64,000 nucleotides of DNA from Paraburkholderia rhizosphaerae (GCF_004366595.1 NZ_SORE01000001.1:248001-312000); one strand, 5' to 3'. Positions 17,226 to 26,746 are shown, numbered from the stretch's first letter. Translations and numbers: made by a program. Notes: generated by a model from the letters alone, not told the origin.

Positions 17226-19685
17226 CTAATCACCGTCGATAAACATCGACTTGCGAATGATCGCGTGCACACCCCAATTTCCATCCACCACCTGCGTTAC
17301 GCCAAAATCCACCGCGACCGACATCAGCGAAATCGCTTCGTCTTCGCTTAGCCCTTTGGTGGTCATCAGAAACCTTCTCGTCTTGATGAACGCATCGCGC
17401 ATCGCCAGATCGAGCGTCGATTTCTCGTACACCTTGCTCTGCGCATGCGATCCGAACTCCGCCAGATAGTTAGGGTGACTGAATCCATGCAGTACCCATT
17501 CGTCCGCAGTTTCGACGAGTGGATACGTAAGGTCCGCGAACGGTTGCCCGGCAAGCGTCGCCTTCTTGTGCAGGATCAACTGGAAATCACCGGTCAGCGA
17601 GCATTCGATCGCGGTGCCGCATAGCTCCGAATCGCCCTGCGATGCGTGCGGATCGCCAATCGATAGCAATGCGCCAGGCACGCCGACGGTCAGATACACA
17701 CTCGCGCCGCGTGCGACGCGCCAGTTATCGAGGTTGCCGCCGAATGCGGACGGCGGAATCGAATCGATCAGGCCGTCTTGCTGCGGGGCGACCGCAATCA
17801 GGCCAAAGTGCGGCCGCACGGGAATGCGTACGTTCTTCAACACGTTGTGATTCTCGACGACCGTCGCATGATCGACCGGCACACCCGGATAATCGATTGT
17901 CGGATGCACAACGCCAAACGGATCGCGCTGCGGCGTCCAGCGATAGTTGTAGACGGCACGCGCAAACGACGCGCCGTGCTCCGGCAATTCGGCGTCGAGC
18001 TCATAGATCGTGATCACTTCGCGCGGCTTCGGCTCGGTCAGCAGTTCGCGATAGTGAAAGCCCCACCATGCCGCCGCGTTGCTGCCAAATGCGCGGCCCG
18101 CGAAATGCGGATTCGCGCAGCGGCGTGGATGCACGTCGAGAATCCTGACTTCGAGCACGTCGCCCACTTCCGCGCCGCGAACCGCAACCGGGCCCGTGCA
18201 GATATGCACGCCGAAGCCTTCGCCCGCACCGCGCCCGTAGATCGATGCGTTGAGCGGGCCGGCGCCGCGCCGGTCCACGTTCTTGCGCTCGGCCGTCCAG
18301 TGAAACACGCTTTCCGCGCCGGGGTCGCCGGCCACCATACGCGCCCAGTCGTCGGATGCGTGTTGCGTGAGCGTCTCGATCGTGACGGTGTCGCCGCTGT
18401 CCACTTCGAGCACTGCTTTCAGGTCGTGAGAGAAATAGCCCCAGTGCACAGTGTTCGCGGTTGCGCGCAATAGATGATGTCGCGGCCTTGCCGGCCGTCG
18501 TCCGGCACTTGTGCTTTTGGCCGGCTCTAAACGCGTCTGTGCGGGTGGACGGACGACAATCGTGTCGTCGTCGGCTCCATTCGTTTCGCGCGCTGCATCA
18601 AGCGGTATTGCCGACGCAAAAGCGTCTTCGGCCGGCGCAGACTCGCGCGGTACAGCCGGCGCCGTCTGCGCAAGCGACGATTCCGCATTCAACGGCACAC
18701 CGCGTGACATGCGCCGCACCAGATGCCGCGCGAGTTCAAGACTCGCTTCATGGCGAAACACGCGTGGCGACATTTGATACTGCTCGCGAAATGAACGGCT
18801 GAAATGCGCGGGATCGTTAAAGCCCCAGCGAAAGCAGATATCCGAAATGGACATCCTTTCGTAGAGCGGATCGACAAGCTCCGCGCGACAACGCTCGAGC
18901 CGCCGCTGCCGCAGATACGCGGAAAAGCTCTGCCCCACCGTTTCGAACAGCTTCTGCAGATAGCGCGACGACACGCCCGCTTGCTGCGCGATTGCAGCGA
19001 GGCTGATATGCGAATCGCCGAGCCGTTCGTCGATCGTGCGGCACACCCGCGTGAAGATCGCCGCCTGCGACGCGGTCAACCCGCTGATACTCGCTTCGTG
19101 CTGATGACCCGCGAGACACGCGACGAGAAATTCCGCGAGCGCAAGCTCGAGCGGACGCAGCTCGCTAATGGACAACGTGTCGACACTCTCCGCAATCGAC
19201 GCGAGAAACCCTGAAAACACGTGTCCGATGCCTGCGTCCGCGGCGATTCTCCCGGCGCGCATCGACGACGAGGCGAACAGGCGTGAGCCGATCGCCGCGC
19301 GCGGCACACGCACGATAAAGACGCGAAAGTCTGTCGGAAACACCAGCGACGCGTGCTCGCGCGACGGCAAGTAGACGATGTCGTGCACCGCCACCGCTTC
19401 GCGCCGGCCATCGACGACGAGCGTCGCGGCGCCGTCGACCGTAAGCACGATTTGCAGACTATCGGCAGCAGACGTCTTTAGTTCGAGCGTCTGCGCGCCC
19501 GAGGTGAGGACACTGAGCGAAAAGCCGCCGATCGACGTCCGCGATTCGATCGTGCCGTGCAGCGCGCGCGTGCCGTGCAACGCGCCGCCACTGCTGCGCA
19601 GGCCGAGCCGATCGAGCGCAGCACGCCACGCGCGCAGCCGCTCCGCTTGTGGATAGGATTCGGTCGTGAAGCGCAGCGATTCCAA
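17226..19685 (-). CDS. AraC-family regulator fused to an acetamidase/formamidase domain
   Basis: One uninterrupted frame encodes about 819 residues with two functions. Residues about 1-210 are an AraC ligand-binding region (cupin-like, LTVDGAATLVVDGRREAV). Residues 215-312 are a complete AraC DNA-binding domain (LAAIAQQAGVSSRYLQKLF and MSISDICFRWGFNDPAHFSRSF). A proline/alanine-rich linker follows, and residues 411-819 form a full acetamidase/formamidase domain (NTVHWGYF, MVAGDPGAESVFHW, GDPHASQGDSEL, GTAIECSLTGDF). The amidase part closely resembles the stand-alone enzyme next door. The TTG at 19685 with GGGAG upstream is chosen; a GTG at 19709 and an ATG at 19850 are alternatives. It is the last gene of the amide cluster. 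Confidence 0.85.
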   Translation of the reverse strand: MESLRFTTESYPQAERLRAWRAALDRLGLRSSGGALHGTRALHGTIESRTSIGGFSLSVLTSGAQTLELKTSAADSLQIVLTVDGAATLVVDGRREAVAVHDIVYLPSREHASLVFPTDFRVFIVRVPRAAIGSRLFASSSMRAGRIAADAGIGHVFSGFLASIAESVDTLSISELRPLELALAEFLVACLAGHQHEASISGLTASQAAIFTRVCRTIDERLGDSHISLAAIAQQAGVSSRYLQKLFETVGQSFSAYLRQRRLERCRAELVDPLYERMSISDICFRWGFNDPAHFSRSFREQYQMSPRVFRHEASLELARHLVRRMSRGVPLNAESSLAQTAPAVPRESAPAEDAFASAIPLDAARETNGADDDTIVVRPPAQTRLEPAKSTSAGRRPARPRHHLLRATANTVHWGYFSHDLKAVLEVDSGDTVTIETLTQHASDDWARMVAGDPGAESVFHWTAERKNVDRRGAGPLNASIYGRGAGEGFGVHICTGPVAVRGAEVGDVLEVRILDVHPRRCANPHFAGRAFGSNAAAWWGFHYRELLTEPKPREVITIYELDAELPEHGASFARAVYNYRWTPQRDPFGVVHPTIDYPGVPVDHATVVENHNVLKNVRIPVRPHFGLIAVAPQQDGLIDSIPPSAFGGNLDNWRVARGASVYLTVGVPGALLSIGDPHASQGDSELCGTAIECSLTGDFQLILHKKATLAGQPFADLTYPLVETADEWVLHGFSHPNYLAEFGSHAQSKVYEKSTLDLAMRDAFIKTRRFLMTTKGLSEDEAISLMSVAVDFGVTQVVDGNWGVHAIIRKSMFIDGD

Positions 19686-20030
19686 CGAGGGACTCCCGGG
19701 TCGTGACACGCGACGCGGGAGCGTCGCACAGCAACGCCCAGAACCGGTTCGGTCGGTTTCCTCGCACAGTGCCGGACGCGTTATACGGCAATCCAAGGCA
19801 ACCTTTGTGCCACCGACGGGGAAAGACACGACCGCCGATGCGCGGCGCATGAGAGCGGACGCACCGCCGAGTATCGACAGGTTGCACGAACAACAAGCGA
19901 TGCCCTTTTGATGAGCATAAGCGCGTGCATGCCTGCGCCAGCGTCGCGCATGTGCACTGTGCTGGCGCAATACATGTAAGCACCGCGTCAGCTGCGTTCC
20001 ATCAACGCGTCAGCGAATCCAACTCAACGC
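19686..20030. other. Intergenic region before the AraC-amidase fusion gene
   Basis: About 345 bases between the amidase gene and the fusion gene. The fusion frame remains open through most of it, so part may be coding if an upstream start is used. The composition is less biased than in the genes. A promoter for the fusion gene may lie here. Confidence 0.4.
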
Positions 20031-21272
20031 TCAACGCGCGGCAAACACGTTCTTCCGGATTGACCCATGCACGCCCCAATTGCCGTCGACCACCTGCGTC
20101 ACGCCGAAGTCCGCCGCCACCGACATCAATGCAATCGCTTCATCCTCACTCATCCGGTGCACCGTCATCAGAAAGCGGCGCAGCTTTCGGAACGCGTCGC
20201 GCATCGCTTTATCGAGGCTCGCATGCTGCGCCACTTCGAGCTGCGCGTTCGGGCCCAGTTCAGCGAGATAGTTCGCGAACGTGAATCCGTACACGGACCA
20301 CAGCTCATCGGTTTCGAGCATCGGATGCGTGAGCCCTTCGAGCGTCGTGCCGCCCAGATCGTTTTTCTTGTGCAGCACGAATTCGAAATCGCCGGTCAGC
20401 GAGCATTCGATCGCGGTGCCGCCGAGTTCGCTGTCGCCTTGCGCCGCGTGCGGATCGCCGACCGAGAAATACGCGCCGTCCACCGCGACCGGGTAGTACA
20501 TGCGCGCGCCCTTGCCGATCCGCCAGTCGTCCATATTGCCGCCGGTATAGCCCGGCGGTATCGAGCTCACGTAGTCCGCTTCGGCGGGCGCGAGCCCCAT
20601 CGTGCCGAAGTGTAGCCTTGCGGGCACCTTGATGTTCGGCAAAATGTTCTCGCGCTTGCGCACGAGCGTGTGGTCGACTTTCACGCCCGGATAGTCGATC
20701 ATCGCGTGCACCACGCCGTCCGGGTCGGTCTGCGGCGTCCAGACGTAGTTGTAGACCGCGCGCGCGTGCGGTTCGCCGGTGGTGTCGAGTTCGAAGATCG
20801 TCACGACTTCGCGCGGCTTCGGTTCCTCGATCAGATCGCGATACTGAAAGCCCCACGACGCCGCGACGTTCGACCCGAAGCAGCGCCCCGCATAGCATGC
20901 GTTGCAACTCGGACGCGGACGCACATCGAGAATGCGGACTTCGAGCACGTCGCCCGCCTCAGCGCCTTCGATCGCCACCGGTCCGGTCAGCAGATGCACA
21001 CCGACTCCTTCGCCGGAACCGAGCTTGAATGGCCCTTCGGTCGGGCCCGCGCCACGACGCGGCACCGCCTTGTGCTCGCGGGTCCAGTGGAACACACTTT
21101 CGGCGGCCGGGTCGCCGGCAACCATCCGTTCGTGGTCGTCGTTCGCGTGATGCGTGAGCGTCTCGATCGTCACGCGGTCGCCGGAGCGCACCGTCAGCGC
21201 GGGCGCCACCTGCTTGCTGAAATAACCCCAATGAATCGTTTTCGTCGATACGGGGAGGGTGTGGTGCTTCAT
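20031..21272 (-). CDS. Acetamidase/formamidase
   Basis: Cytoplasmic amidohydrolase of 413 residues that splits short amides such as formamide or acetamide into ammonia and the acid. Family motifs are HWGYFSKQVAPALTVRSGD, RMVAGDPAAESVFHW, LEVRILDVRPRPSCN, GDPHAAQGDSEL and IECSLTGDF. The ATG at 21272 (MKHHTLP) with an upstream GAGG is preferred over one 17 codons earlier. It follows a polar-solute ABC importer on the same strand and precedes the AraC-amidase fusion, its close paralogue. Confidence 0.9.
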   Translation of the reverse strand: MKHHTLPVSTKTIHWGYFSKQVAPALTVRSGDRVTIETLTHHANDDHERMVAGDPAAESVFHWTREHKAVPRRGAGPTEGPFKLGSGEGVGVHLLTGPVAIEGAEAGDVLEVRILDVRPRPSCNACYAGRCFGSNVAASWGFQYRDLIEEPKPREVVTIFELDTTGEPHARAVYNYVWTPQTDPDGVVHAMIDYPGVKVDHTLVRKRENILPNIKVPARLHFGTMGLAPAEADYVSSIPPGYTGGNMDDWRIGKGARMYYPVAVDGAYFSVGDPHAAQGDSELGGTAIECSLTGDFEFVLHKKNDLGGTTLEGLTHPMLETDELWSVYGFTFANYLAELGPNAQLEVAQHASLDKAMRDAFRKLRRFLMTVHRMSEDEAIALMSVAADFGVTQVVDGNWGVHGSIRKNVFAAR

Positions 21273-21341
21273 CGGTGTCGAACCTCGTGTCGTGAGGAAC
21301 CCGACGCAGCCGGCGCCGGGCAATGCGGATTCGGTTGCGGC

Positions 21342-23021
21342 TCAGGGCGCGACTTCGAAACGCGTGTCGGCGCCCATCACGTTGAGGAAGCGCGTCGTCA
21401 GCGGATGACGCGGGCGCGTTAGCAGTTCATGCGCGGGCCCTTCTTCGACGACATTGCCGCCGCTCATGAACACCACCCGGTCGGCGACCTGATCGGCAAA
21501 GCGCAACTGGTGGGTCGAAATAATCATGGTCAGGCCATCTTCGAGCGCAAGGCGCCGGATCACCTCGAGCACTTCGCCGACGAGTTCCGGGTCAAGCGCC
21601 GAGGTCGGCTCGTCGAGCAGCAAAACGCGCGGATTCGGCGCGAGCGCCCGCGCAATCGCAACACGCTGCTGCTGACCGCCCGATAGATGACGCGGCAGCG
21701 CGTCGGCGCGATGGCTCAAGCCAACGCGGTCGAGCAGCTCGTATGCACGGCGATCCGCAGCGGCAGCATTCATCCCGTGTACCCAGCGCAACGGACCGGC
21801 AATATTCTCGCGCGCGCTCAAATGGCTAAACAGATTGAACTGCTGGAACACCATGCCGACGCCCACGCTCGCGCGCTCGTTCGCGATGTCGCGCGCATTC
21901 ATCGGGCGGCCGTCCTCGCGGTAACCGAGCCTGCGTCCACCAACATGAATCTGGCCGGCGTCCCATTGCTCCAGATGGTTGATACAGCGCAGCAGCGTGC
22001 TCTTGCCCGAACCGCTCGGGCCAAGCAGCGCGATCACCTCACCGGACTGCACGGTCAGATCGAAGCGATCGAGTACGGTCTGCTTGCCGTAGCGTTTGTG
22101 CAGCCCCATCACGCGTACCGCGGCCGGCCTTTGCGCCAGTTCCGCATAGCGTTTCGCGCGATCGGGACGCGGCGCGCCGACGACGCGCAATGGGCCTCGC
22201 GACGACGTCTGCGAGTCCGTTGTCGACGTTGTCGTTTGCCCGTTTTCCGCCGATTGCACGGCGGCGATCGCAGCTTCATCGCCGGCACGACCGTGGTTCG
22301 ACTGCCCCGCGTCATTCTCCGCACGCGCGGCCCGTCGCCAGGGCAGGAACCGCGCGAAACGGTCCGACGGAGTCCGATCGAGATCGAGTGCGGCCTCGGC
22401 CATCAGCTGAATCATCGCGATCGCGCCGGTCAGCACCAGGTACATCAAACCCGAGGCGAAGAAGATCGAAAAGAAATCGAACGTCGACGACGCGAGCTGC
22501 GTGCTGCGCAACGTCAGCTCGTCGACCGCGATCACCGATGCGAGCGACGAGTTCTTCAACGCACTGACGGACTCGTTGCCGAGCGCCGGCACAATCGTGC
22601 GGATCGCTTGCGGCGAAATCACGCGGCGCAGCAGCACGGCAGGTGTCATGCCGAGCGCCTGCCCCGCGAGCAGTTGGCCGCGATCGACGCCAAGCACGCC
22701 AGCCCGCAGAATCTCCGCGATAAACGGCCCTTCGTTCGCCGCGAGCGCGAGACCCGCCGCGCCCAGCGCGCTCAGCTTGAGTCCGATATGAGGCAGCGCG
22801 TCGTACGCGAACACCAGTTGCAAGATCAGCGGTGTACCGCGAAAGATCACGGTGTAGCCACGCGCGATGACCGCCAGCGGGCCGACCTTGCTCAACTGCA
22901 TCGCGGCCAGCACGACGCCCACCAGCAAACCGCCAGCGAGCCCGAGCGCGGTCACCGCAATCGTGAAGCCGATCCCGCGCAGCAGATACGGCAAACTCAG
23001 GTAGTGCAGAAACAGATCCAT
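21342..23021 (-). CDS. Fused amino-acid/amide ABC permease and ATPase
   Basis: Single chain of 559 residues. Residues about 1-225 are a HisM/GltJ-type permease with about five membrane segments and an EAA-like loop (GQALGMTPAVLLRRVISPQAIRTIVPALGNE). A low-complexity linker of about 65 residues follows. Residues about 295-559 are a GlnQ-type ATPase with Walker A GPSGSGKST (about 334-342), signature LSGGQQQRVAIARAL, Walker B LLLDEPTSALD and switch His in ISTHQ. The 13-base gap from the binding-protein gene indicates an operon. The cargo is probably an amide or polar amino acid, inferred from the amidase genes. Confidence 0.92.
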   Translation of the reverse strand: MDLFLHYLSLPYLLRGIGFTIAVTALGLAGGLLVGVVLAAMQLSKVGPLAVIARGYTVIFRGTPLILQLVFAYDALPHIGLKLSALGAAGLALAANEGPFIAEILRAGVLGVDRGQLLAGQALGMTPAVLLRRVISPQAIRTIVPALGNESVSALKNSSLASVIAVDELTLRSTQLASSTFDFFSIFFASGLMYLVLTGAIAMIQLMAEAALDLDRTPSDRFARFLPWRRAARAENDAGQSNHGRAGDEAAIAAVQSAENGQTTTSTTDSQTSSRGPLRVVGAPRPDRAKRYAELAQRPAAVRVMGLHKRYGKQTVLDRFDLTVQSGEVIALLGPSGSGKSTLLRCINHLEQWDAGQIHVGGRRLGYREDGRPMNARDIANERASVGVGMVFQQFNLFSHLSARENIAGPLRWVHGMNAAAADRRAYELLDRVGLSHRADALPRHLSGGQQQRVAIARALAPNPRVLLLDEPTSALDPELVGEVLEVIRRLALEDGLTMIISTHQLRFADQVADRVVFMSGGNVVEEGPAHELLTRPRHPLTTRFLNVMGADTRFEVAP

Positions 23022-23034
23022 CGGTCAGCCGCGT

Positions 23035-23964
23035 TCAGTTCGAGACGATAAGCTTCGGCGCTTCGAGGTTTTCCGACGGCAGCGACCACTTCTTCAGCAG
23101 TTGTGCCTGCGCCCCGGACTTCTGCAGCGCGACGAGCGCCGCCATCACCGCTGCGCGGAACTCAGGCTGGTTCTTCGGCACGCCGATCCCGACCGAATAC
23201 GGCAGCGTCACCGCGCTCGCCTTTTCGAGCTTGTCCGGGTATGCCTTCACCGCCTGATCGACGGTATTCACATCGTTGATGTACGTGTCCGCGCGGCCCG
23301 CCAGAATCGCCTGAATACAGTTCGCGTTGTTGTCGTACAGCTGCACGGTCGGCTCGGGCTTGCCCGCGGCCTTGCATGCCGGCGCGAGATTGTTGATCAG
23401 CGGGATTTCGACATAGCCGGTGTTCTCCGCGGCCGTCGCCCCGCACATCGACGGATTGATACCGGTGATCTTCTTCGGGTTGCCTTTCGCGACCAGCACA
23501 CCGTCGAACACCTTCGAATACGTGATGAAGTCCGCCGCCTTCGCGCGCTCCTCGGTTGCGTAGATGTCGGAGATCACGATGTCGGCCTGACCGCTTTGCA
23601 ACGTCGTCAGCAGCGCGGCGAACGTAACCGGCTTGTAGGCCATCTTGAAGCCGAGGCAATCGCCGATCGCTTCGCCCAGGTCGATATCGAAGCCAACGTA
23701 CTTGCTCGGATCGTTCGGGTCGAGTGCTTCGTAACCCGGCGTATGCGGGTTGATCGCGTTGGTGAGCGTCTTGCCCTTGAGCTGCGGGTACTTTGCCTGG
23801 AGCGCGTTGCACTCGGCGGGCGTGGCAGTCCCCGCGGCCATCGCGCGGCCGGACATCAGCAGCACCAGCAGACAAACCACGCCGATAACGACTTCGCGCC
23901 AACCCGCGCGCGTGGCGGCCGCGCGCAGGCGGCCCTGCCCGTAGTCGATAACTTCGGTATGCAT
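23035..23964 (-). CDS. Polar amino-acid-type ABC substrate-binding protein
   Basis: Family 3 solute-binding protein of 309 residues. An unusually long N-terminus (about 45 residues) contains a hydrophobic segment VVIGVVCLLVLLMSGRAMA acting as signal peptide or anchor. The binding domain follows (GYEALDPNDPSKYVGFDIDLGEAIGDCLG, ISDIYATEERAKAADFITYSKVFDGVLV). The ATG at 23964 has GGAG upstream; longer frames add unrelated sequence. It is the first gene of the amide cluster, so it probably delivers the substrate that the amidases hydrolyse. Confidence 0.88.
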   Translation of the reverse strand: MHTEVIDYGQGRLRAAATRAGWREVVIGVVCLLVLLMSGRAMAAGTATPAECNALQAKYPQLKGKTLTNAINPHTPGYEALDPNDPSKYVGFDIDLGEAIGDCLGFKMAYKPVTFAALLTTLQSGQADIVISDIYATEERAKAADFITYSKVFDGVLVAKGNPKKITGINPSMCGATAAENTGYVEIPLINNLAPACKAAGKPEPTVQLYDNNANCIQAILAGRADTYINDVNTVDQAVKAYPDKLEKASAVTLPYSVGIGVPKNQPEFRAAVMAALVALQKSGAQAQLLKKWSLPSENLEAPKLIVSN

Positions 23965-24369
23965 CGCAAGACTCCGTGAGCGGCAGATGTCAACGGCACA
24001 CCCCATGTACGCCTCTTTGCATCGCACGATCGCAAGCGTAGGTGGAGGAAATTCGCCGGACTTGTCCCGATGCGCACAAATGCCTGGATGCAGGTGAAGC
24101 AGCGCGGCGGCCCCTGCTTTCCGCGCAAAGGTGAGAACAAACGGGAGACAGGTATTCGAAAGGACCCGTGCGGGGTCGCAATGCGCTGACTGCACTGCAC
24201 TGCACGGCGCGGCGGCGCAAGCGCTCTGCCGCCCTTGCAGGTCGGGCGCGCCTCGCGATGAGTCGAATGAGCGGTTTGCTGATCCGGCCTGCGATTCACG
24301 TGGCACATGGAGAACCCTAAAGTTCGTCCATGCCGTCGACAACGGTAACCCATCGGGAGTTAGCTCATC
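23965..24369. other. Divergent intergenic region with a short tandem repeat
   Basis: About 405 bases between the amide importer and a DUF4148 gene. No convincing gene is present. It contains three tandem copies of TGCAC at about 24191-24205. Promoters for both directions must lie here. I found no good sigma-54 element by eye. Confidence 0.45.
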
Positions 24370-24717
24370 ATGAAACGTCTTAGCCAGGTCCTCGTCGTCG
24401 CATCGTTCATCGCAATGCCACTTGTCAGCCATGCTGCGGATACCGCGCCTGCCTCGCGTGCGCAGGTTCGCGCCGAACTGTTCGCCGCCGTGCGCAACGG
24501 CCAGTACCCGCAAAGCAGCACGCATTACCCGGATGCCGCGCCCGACGCGGCGACGACTTATGCCGCGAGCCACGCGGCAGACCGCGCGGCCGCAGGCAAA
24601 GACACATCCTATGGTCCGTCGACCGCCGCAAGCAGCGCGACCAGCAAGCGCGTGATCACGATCGATACGCGCTGGGATGATCGTCCGGTCCTCGGCAACC
24701 TGTATAGCCACCCATAA
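24370..24717 (+). CDS. DUF4148-type small exported protein
   Basis: Protein of 115 residues with a clear Sec signal peptide (MKRLSQVLVVASFIAMPLVSHA, cut before ADTAPASRAQV). The mature part begins with the DUF4148-like RAQVRAELFAAVRNGQYPQSSTHYPDA and is rich in Ala, Ser and Thr. This is a Burkholderiales-specific periplasmic family of unknown function. A paralogue lies at 29494-29832. Confidence 0.78.
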   Translation: MKRLSQVLVVASFIAMPLVSHAADTAPASRAQVRAELFAAVRNGQYPQSSTHYPDAAPDAATTYAASHAADRAAAGKDTSYGPSTAASSATSKRVITIDTRWDDRPVLGNLYSHP

Positions 24718-24770
24718 CCGGTTGCAACACTCACCCACCTGCTCATCCATTCACTGTATTGAGGTCCATC

Positions 24771-24971
24771 ATGGTCGAAACCTTCGCTTTCGCTTATTGG
24801 GTCAGTCTCTTCGTGCTGTTCGCCGTGTTCGCGGTAAGCGGTATGGTCGGAATCGGCGCGGCAGCTACCGCACTGCTGCGGATTCATGCGTATCCCGCGC
24901 GTGTGCTGGGCGCGGTCGCCGGTGCGGTGATCGGCTTTGCGGTGCTGGGCACGCTGCCGATCTTCGGTTGA
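24771..24971 (+). CDS. Small membrane protein
   Basis: Protein of 66 residues with two predicted membrane segments (FAYWVSLFVLFAVFAV and VLGAVAGAVIGFAVLGTL) joined by a short loop HAYPAR. The ATG at 24771 has GAGG about eight bases upstream. It lies 54 bases after the DUF4148 gene on the same strand and may share its transcript. No family is recognised. Confidence 0.6.
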   Translation: MVETFAFAYWVSLFVLFAVFAVSGMVGIGAAATALLRIHAYPARVLGAVAGAVIGFAVLGTLPIFG

Positions 24972-25175
24972 TTTCACGTAGACGTTGTTCGCGCAGGCGG
25001 TTCGCGGTCCGCTGCCGGGTTCGGCGGACCGCCTCGAGCACCAGCAGGTTCGTCGCTCAGGTGATCCCGAATCTTCTCACCTTCGTGAATCGCATTTGAA
25101 CCGACGACCCAATCCTCACAGATGAATTACGATGCAGGCGATCGTCCTCCCACGCAGACGAACCGAACAAACACA

Positions 25176-25613
25176 ATGAACGATGCCATTCGCTTGCGCG
25201 CCGCGACGCGAGACGACGAAGTGTTTCTGCTGGAGCTACGCAAGCTCACGATGACCGAGCATCTCGTGCGCGCCGGCGAACCGGTCGATGACGAGTCGCA
25301 TCGGCTGCGCATGCTGGCGAACTTCGAGACTGCGCGGATCATCTGTTGCGATGCGCAGCGCATCGGTCTGATCAAGCTCATTCGGTCGGAAGACGACTGG
25401 CGCCTTCAGCAGATACAGATCCTGCCCGGCTATCAGGGCCGTGGCATCGGTGGAGGTGTGATCCGCGCGGTACTCGCCGAAGCGCGTGAAGCCGGCGTCA
25501 CGGTGTCGCTTCGTGTGCTTCGACGCAACCCGGCGATGCGTCTGTACGAACGGCTCGGTTTCCAGATCACCGCCGAGTCCGATATCGACTTCAAGATGAC
25601 GTGCAAGCCCTGA
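25176..25613 (+). CDS. GNAT-family N-acetyltransferase
   Basis: Acetyltransferase of about 145 residues. The GNAT fold begins at IRLRAATRDDEVFLLELR. The acetyl-CoA pyrophosphate loop is ILPGYQGRGIGGGVIRAVL, and the C-terminal motif is NPAMRLYERLGFQ. An ATG at 25122 would add 18 polar residues outside the domain, and neither start has a strong ribosome site. The acceptor substrate is unknown. Confidence 0.75.
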   Translation: MNDAIRLRAATRDDEVFLLELRKLTMTEHLVRAGEPVDDESHRLRMLANFETARIICCDAQRIGLIKLIRSEDDWRLQQIQILPGYQGRGIGGGVIRAVLAEAREAGVTVSLRVLRRNPAMRLYERLGFQITAESDIDFKMTCKP

Positions 25614-25744
25614 CTTTCGCCTATCGCGCTGTCGCATCGCACTCGCCGTCGCACGATTTAACCCACGGCTCATTGACGGTCGATAGAATCGTCGACGGTT
25701 GATTTGAACCGCTCGATTCATCTTCTTGCGTGCGAAGGCATCTC

Positions 25745-26701
25745 ATGAATATTCGTCGAAAAATGGCCACCGGGCTTGTCGTTTCGCTTTGCGGACTGAC
25801 CGCGATCGCCGCGCGCGCCGAGACTCAACGCTATTCACCGGAACCCATGTGCAAGACGAACAATCCACCAACCGGCATCGCAGCGCAGGCTCGCGAGCAG
25901 ATCGCGGACACGCCGCGCGGTCAGATCGCTTACTACAGGTTAGGCAATGGCAGCCCGCTCGTGCTGGTCACGGGTTTTCGCGCGACGCTGACCGAATGGG
26001 ATGCGGCCTTTCTCACCGAGCTTGCGAAGCAGCATGATGTGATCGTCTTCGACAATCGCGGCGTGGGCCGTTCTGAACCGAATGCAAGCACCTTCTCGAT
26101 CGAAGACATGGCACGCGACACAGCGGCACTGATCGATGCGCTGCATCTGCAGCAGCCGACAGTTGCCGGCTGGTCGATGGGCGGCGCGATCGTTCAGCAG
26201 TTGGCCATCGACTCGCCCGCTTCGATCGGCAAGCTGGTGCTGCTCAGCGCGCCGGCGCCCGGCAGCTCCGGTACGCCGGTCTCGCCGCAGGTCGAAGCGA
26301 TGTTGTCCGGCAAGCCCGGTGTCACATTGCACGATGTGATGGGCGTGCTGTTTCCGGCAGCGGACGTCGACGAAGCGTCGCGCTGCTTCAAGCAGGATAT
26401 GTTCACACCGGCGGACTACGGCAAGCACAGAATTTCCGCTGCGGTCACCGCCGGACAAACCGACGCGCTGCGCGATTGGGAAGCGAATGATCAAGCCGCG
26501 CAAGCGCTACGCGCGGTACGTATTCCGACGCTCGTGATGAGCGGCAACGAAGATACTGTCGTGCTGCAGAAGAACGCGGAAGCGTTAAAGCAGTTGCTGC
26601 CGAACGCGCGTTTGCTGGTTGTAGAGGCGGGCGGCCACGCGATGATGTATCAATACCCGGCCGGGCTTGCGCGCACGATCAGTTCGTTCGCCGGGCAGTA
26701 G
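25745..26701 (+). CDS. Exported alpha/beta hydrolase
   Basis: Periplasmic alpha/beta-fold hydrolase of 318 residues. A signal peptide (MNIRRKMATGLVVSLCGLTAIAARA) is followed by the hydrolase domain with nucleophile Ser144 in GWSMGG, acid Asp270 in MSGNEDTVV and His298 in GGHAMMY. The usual HG oxyanion motif is TGF here. The ATG at 25745 has GAAGG seven bases upstream. It converges on the response regulator gene. The ester or other substrate is not deducible. Confidence 0.85.
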   Translation: MNIRRKMATGLVVSLCGLTAIAARAETQRYSPEPMCKTNNPPTGIAAQAREQIADTPRGQIAYYRLGNGSPLVLVTGFRATLTEWDAAFLTELAKQHDVIVFDNRGVGRSEPNASTFSIEDMARDTAALIDALHLQQPTVAGWSMGGAIVQQLAIDSPASIGKLVLLSAPAPGSSGTPVSPQVEAMLSGKPGVTLHDVMGVLFPAADVDEASRCFKQDMFTPADYGKHRISAAVTAGQTDALRDWEANDQAAQALRAVRIPTLVMSGNEDTVVLQKNAEALKQLLPNARLLVVEAGGHAMMYQYPAGLARTISSFAGQ

Positions 26702-26746
26702 GCGCGCTAACGTGCCGCAAGCGACGCCGCGTTGTTTCAGGCGCAT

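Noticed and set aside
22109..23051. Long plus-strand open frame opposite the permease-ATPase gene
   Set aside because: It is rich in Arg, His and Gln, has no domain, and lies fully opposite a gene with intact ABC motifs; it is an antisense artefact of high GC.
24188..24206. Tandem TGCAC repeats as a CRISPR or phase-variation tract
   Set aside because: Only three copies of five bases, not inside or near a start codon in a way that would switch a gene.
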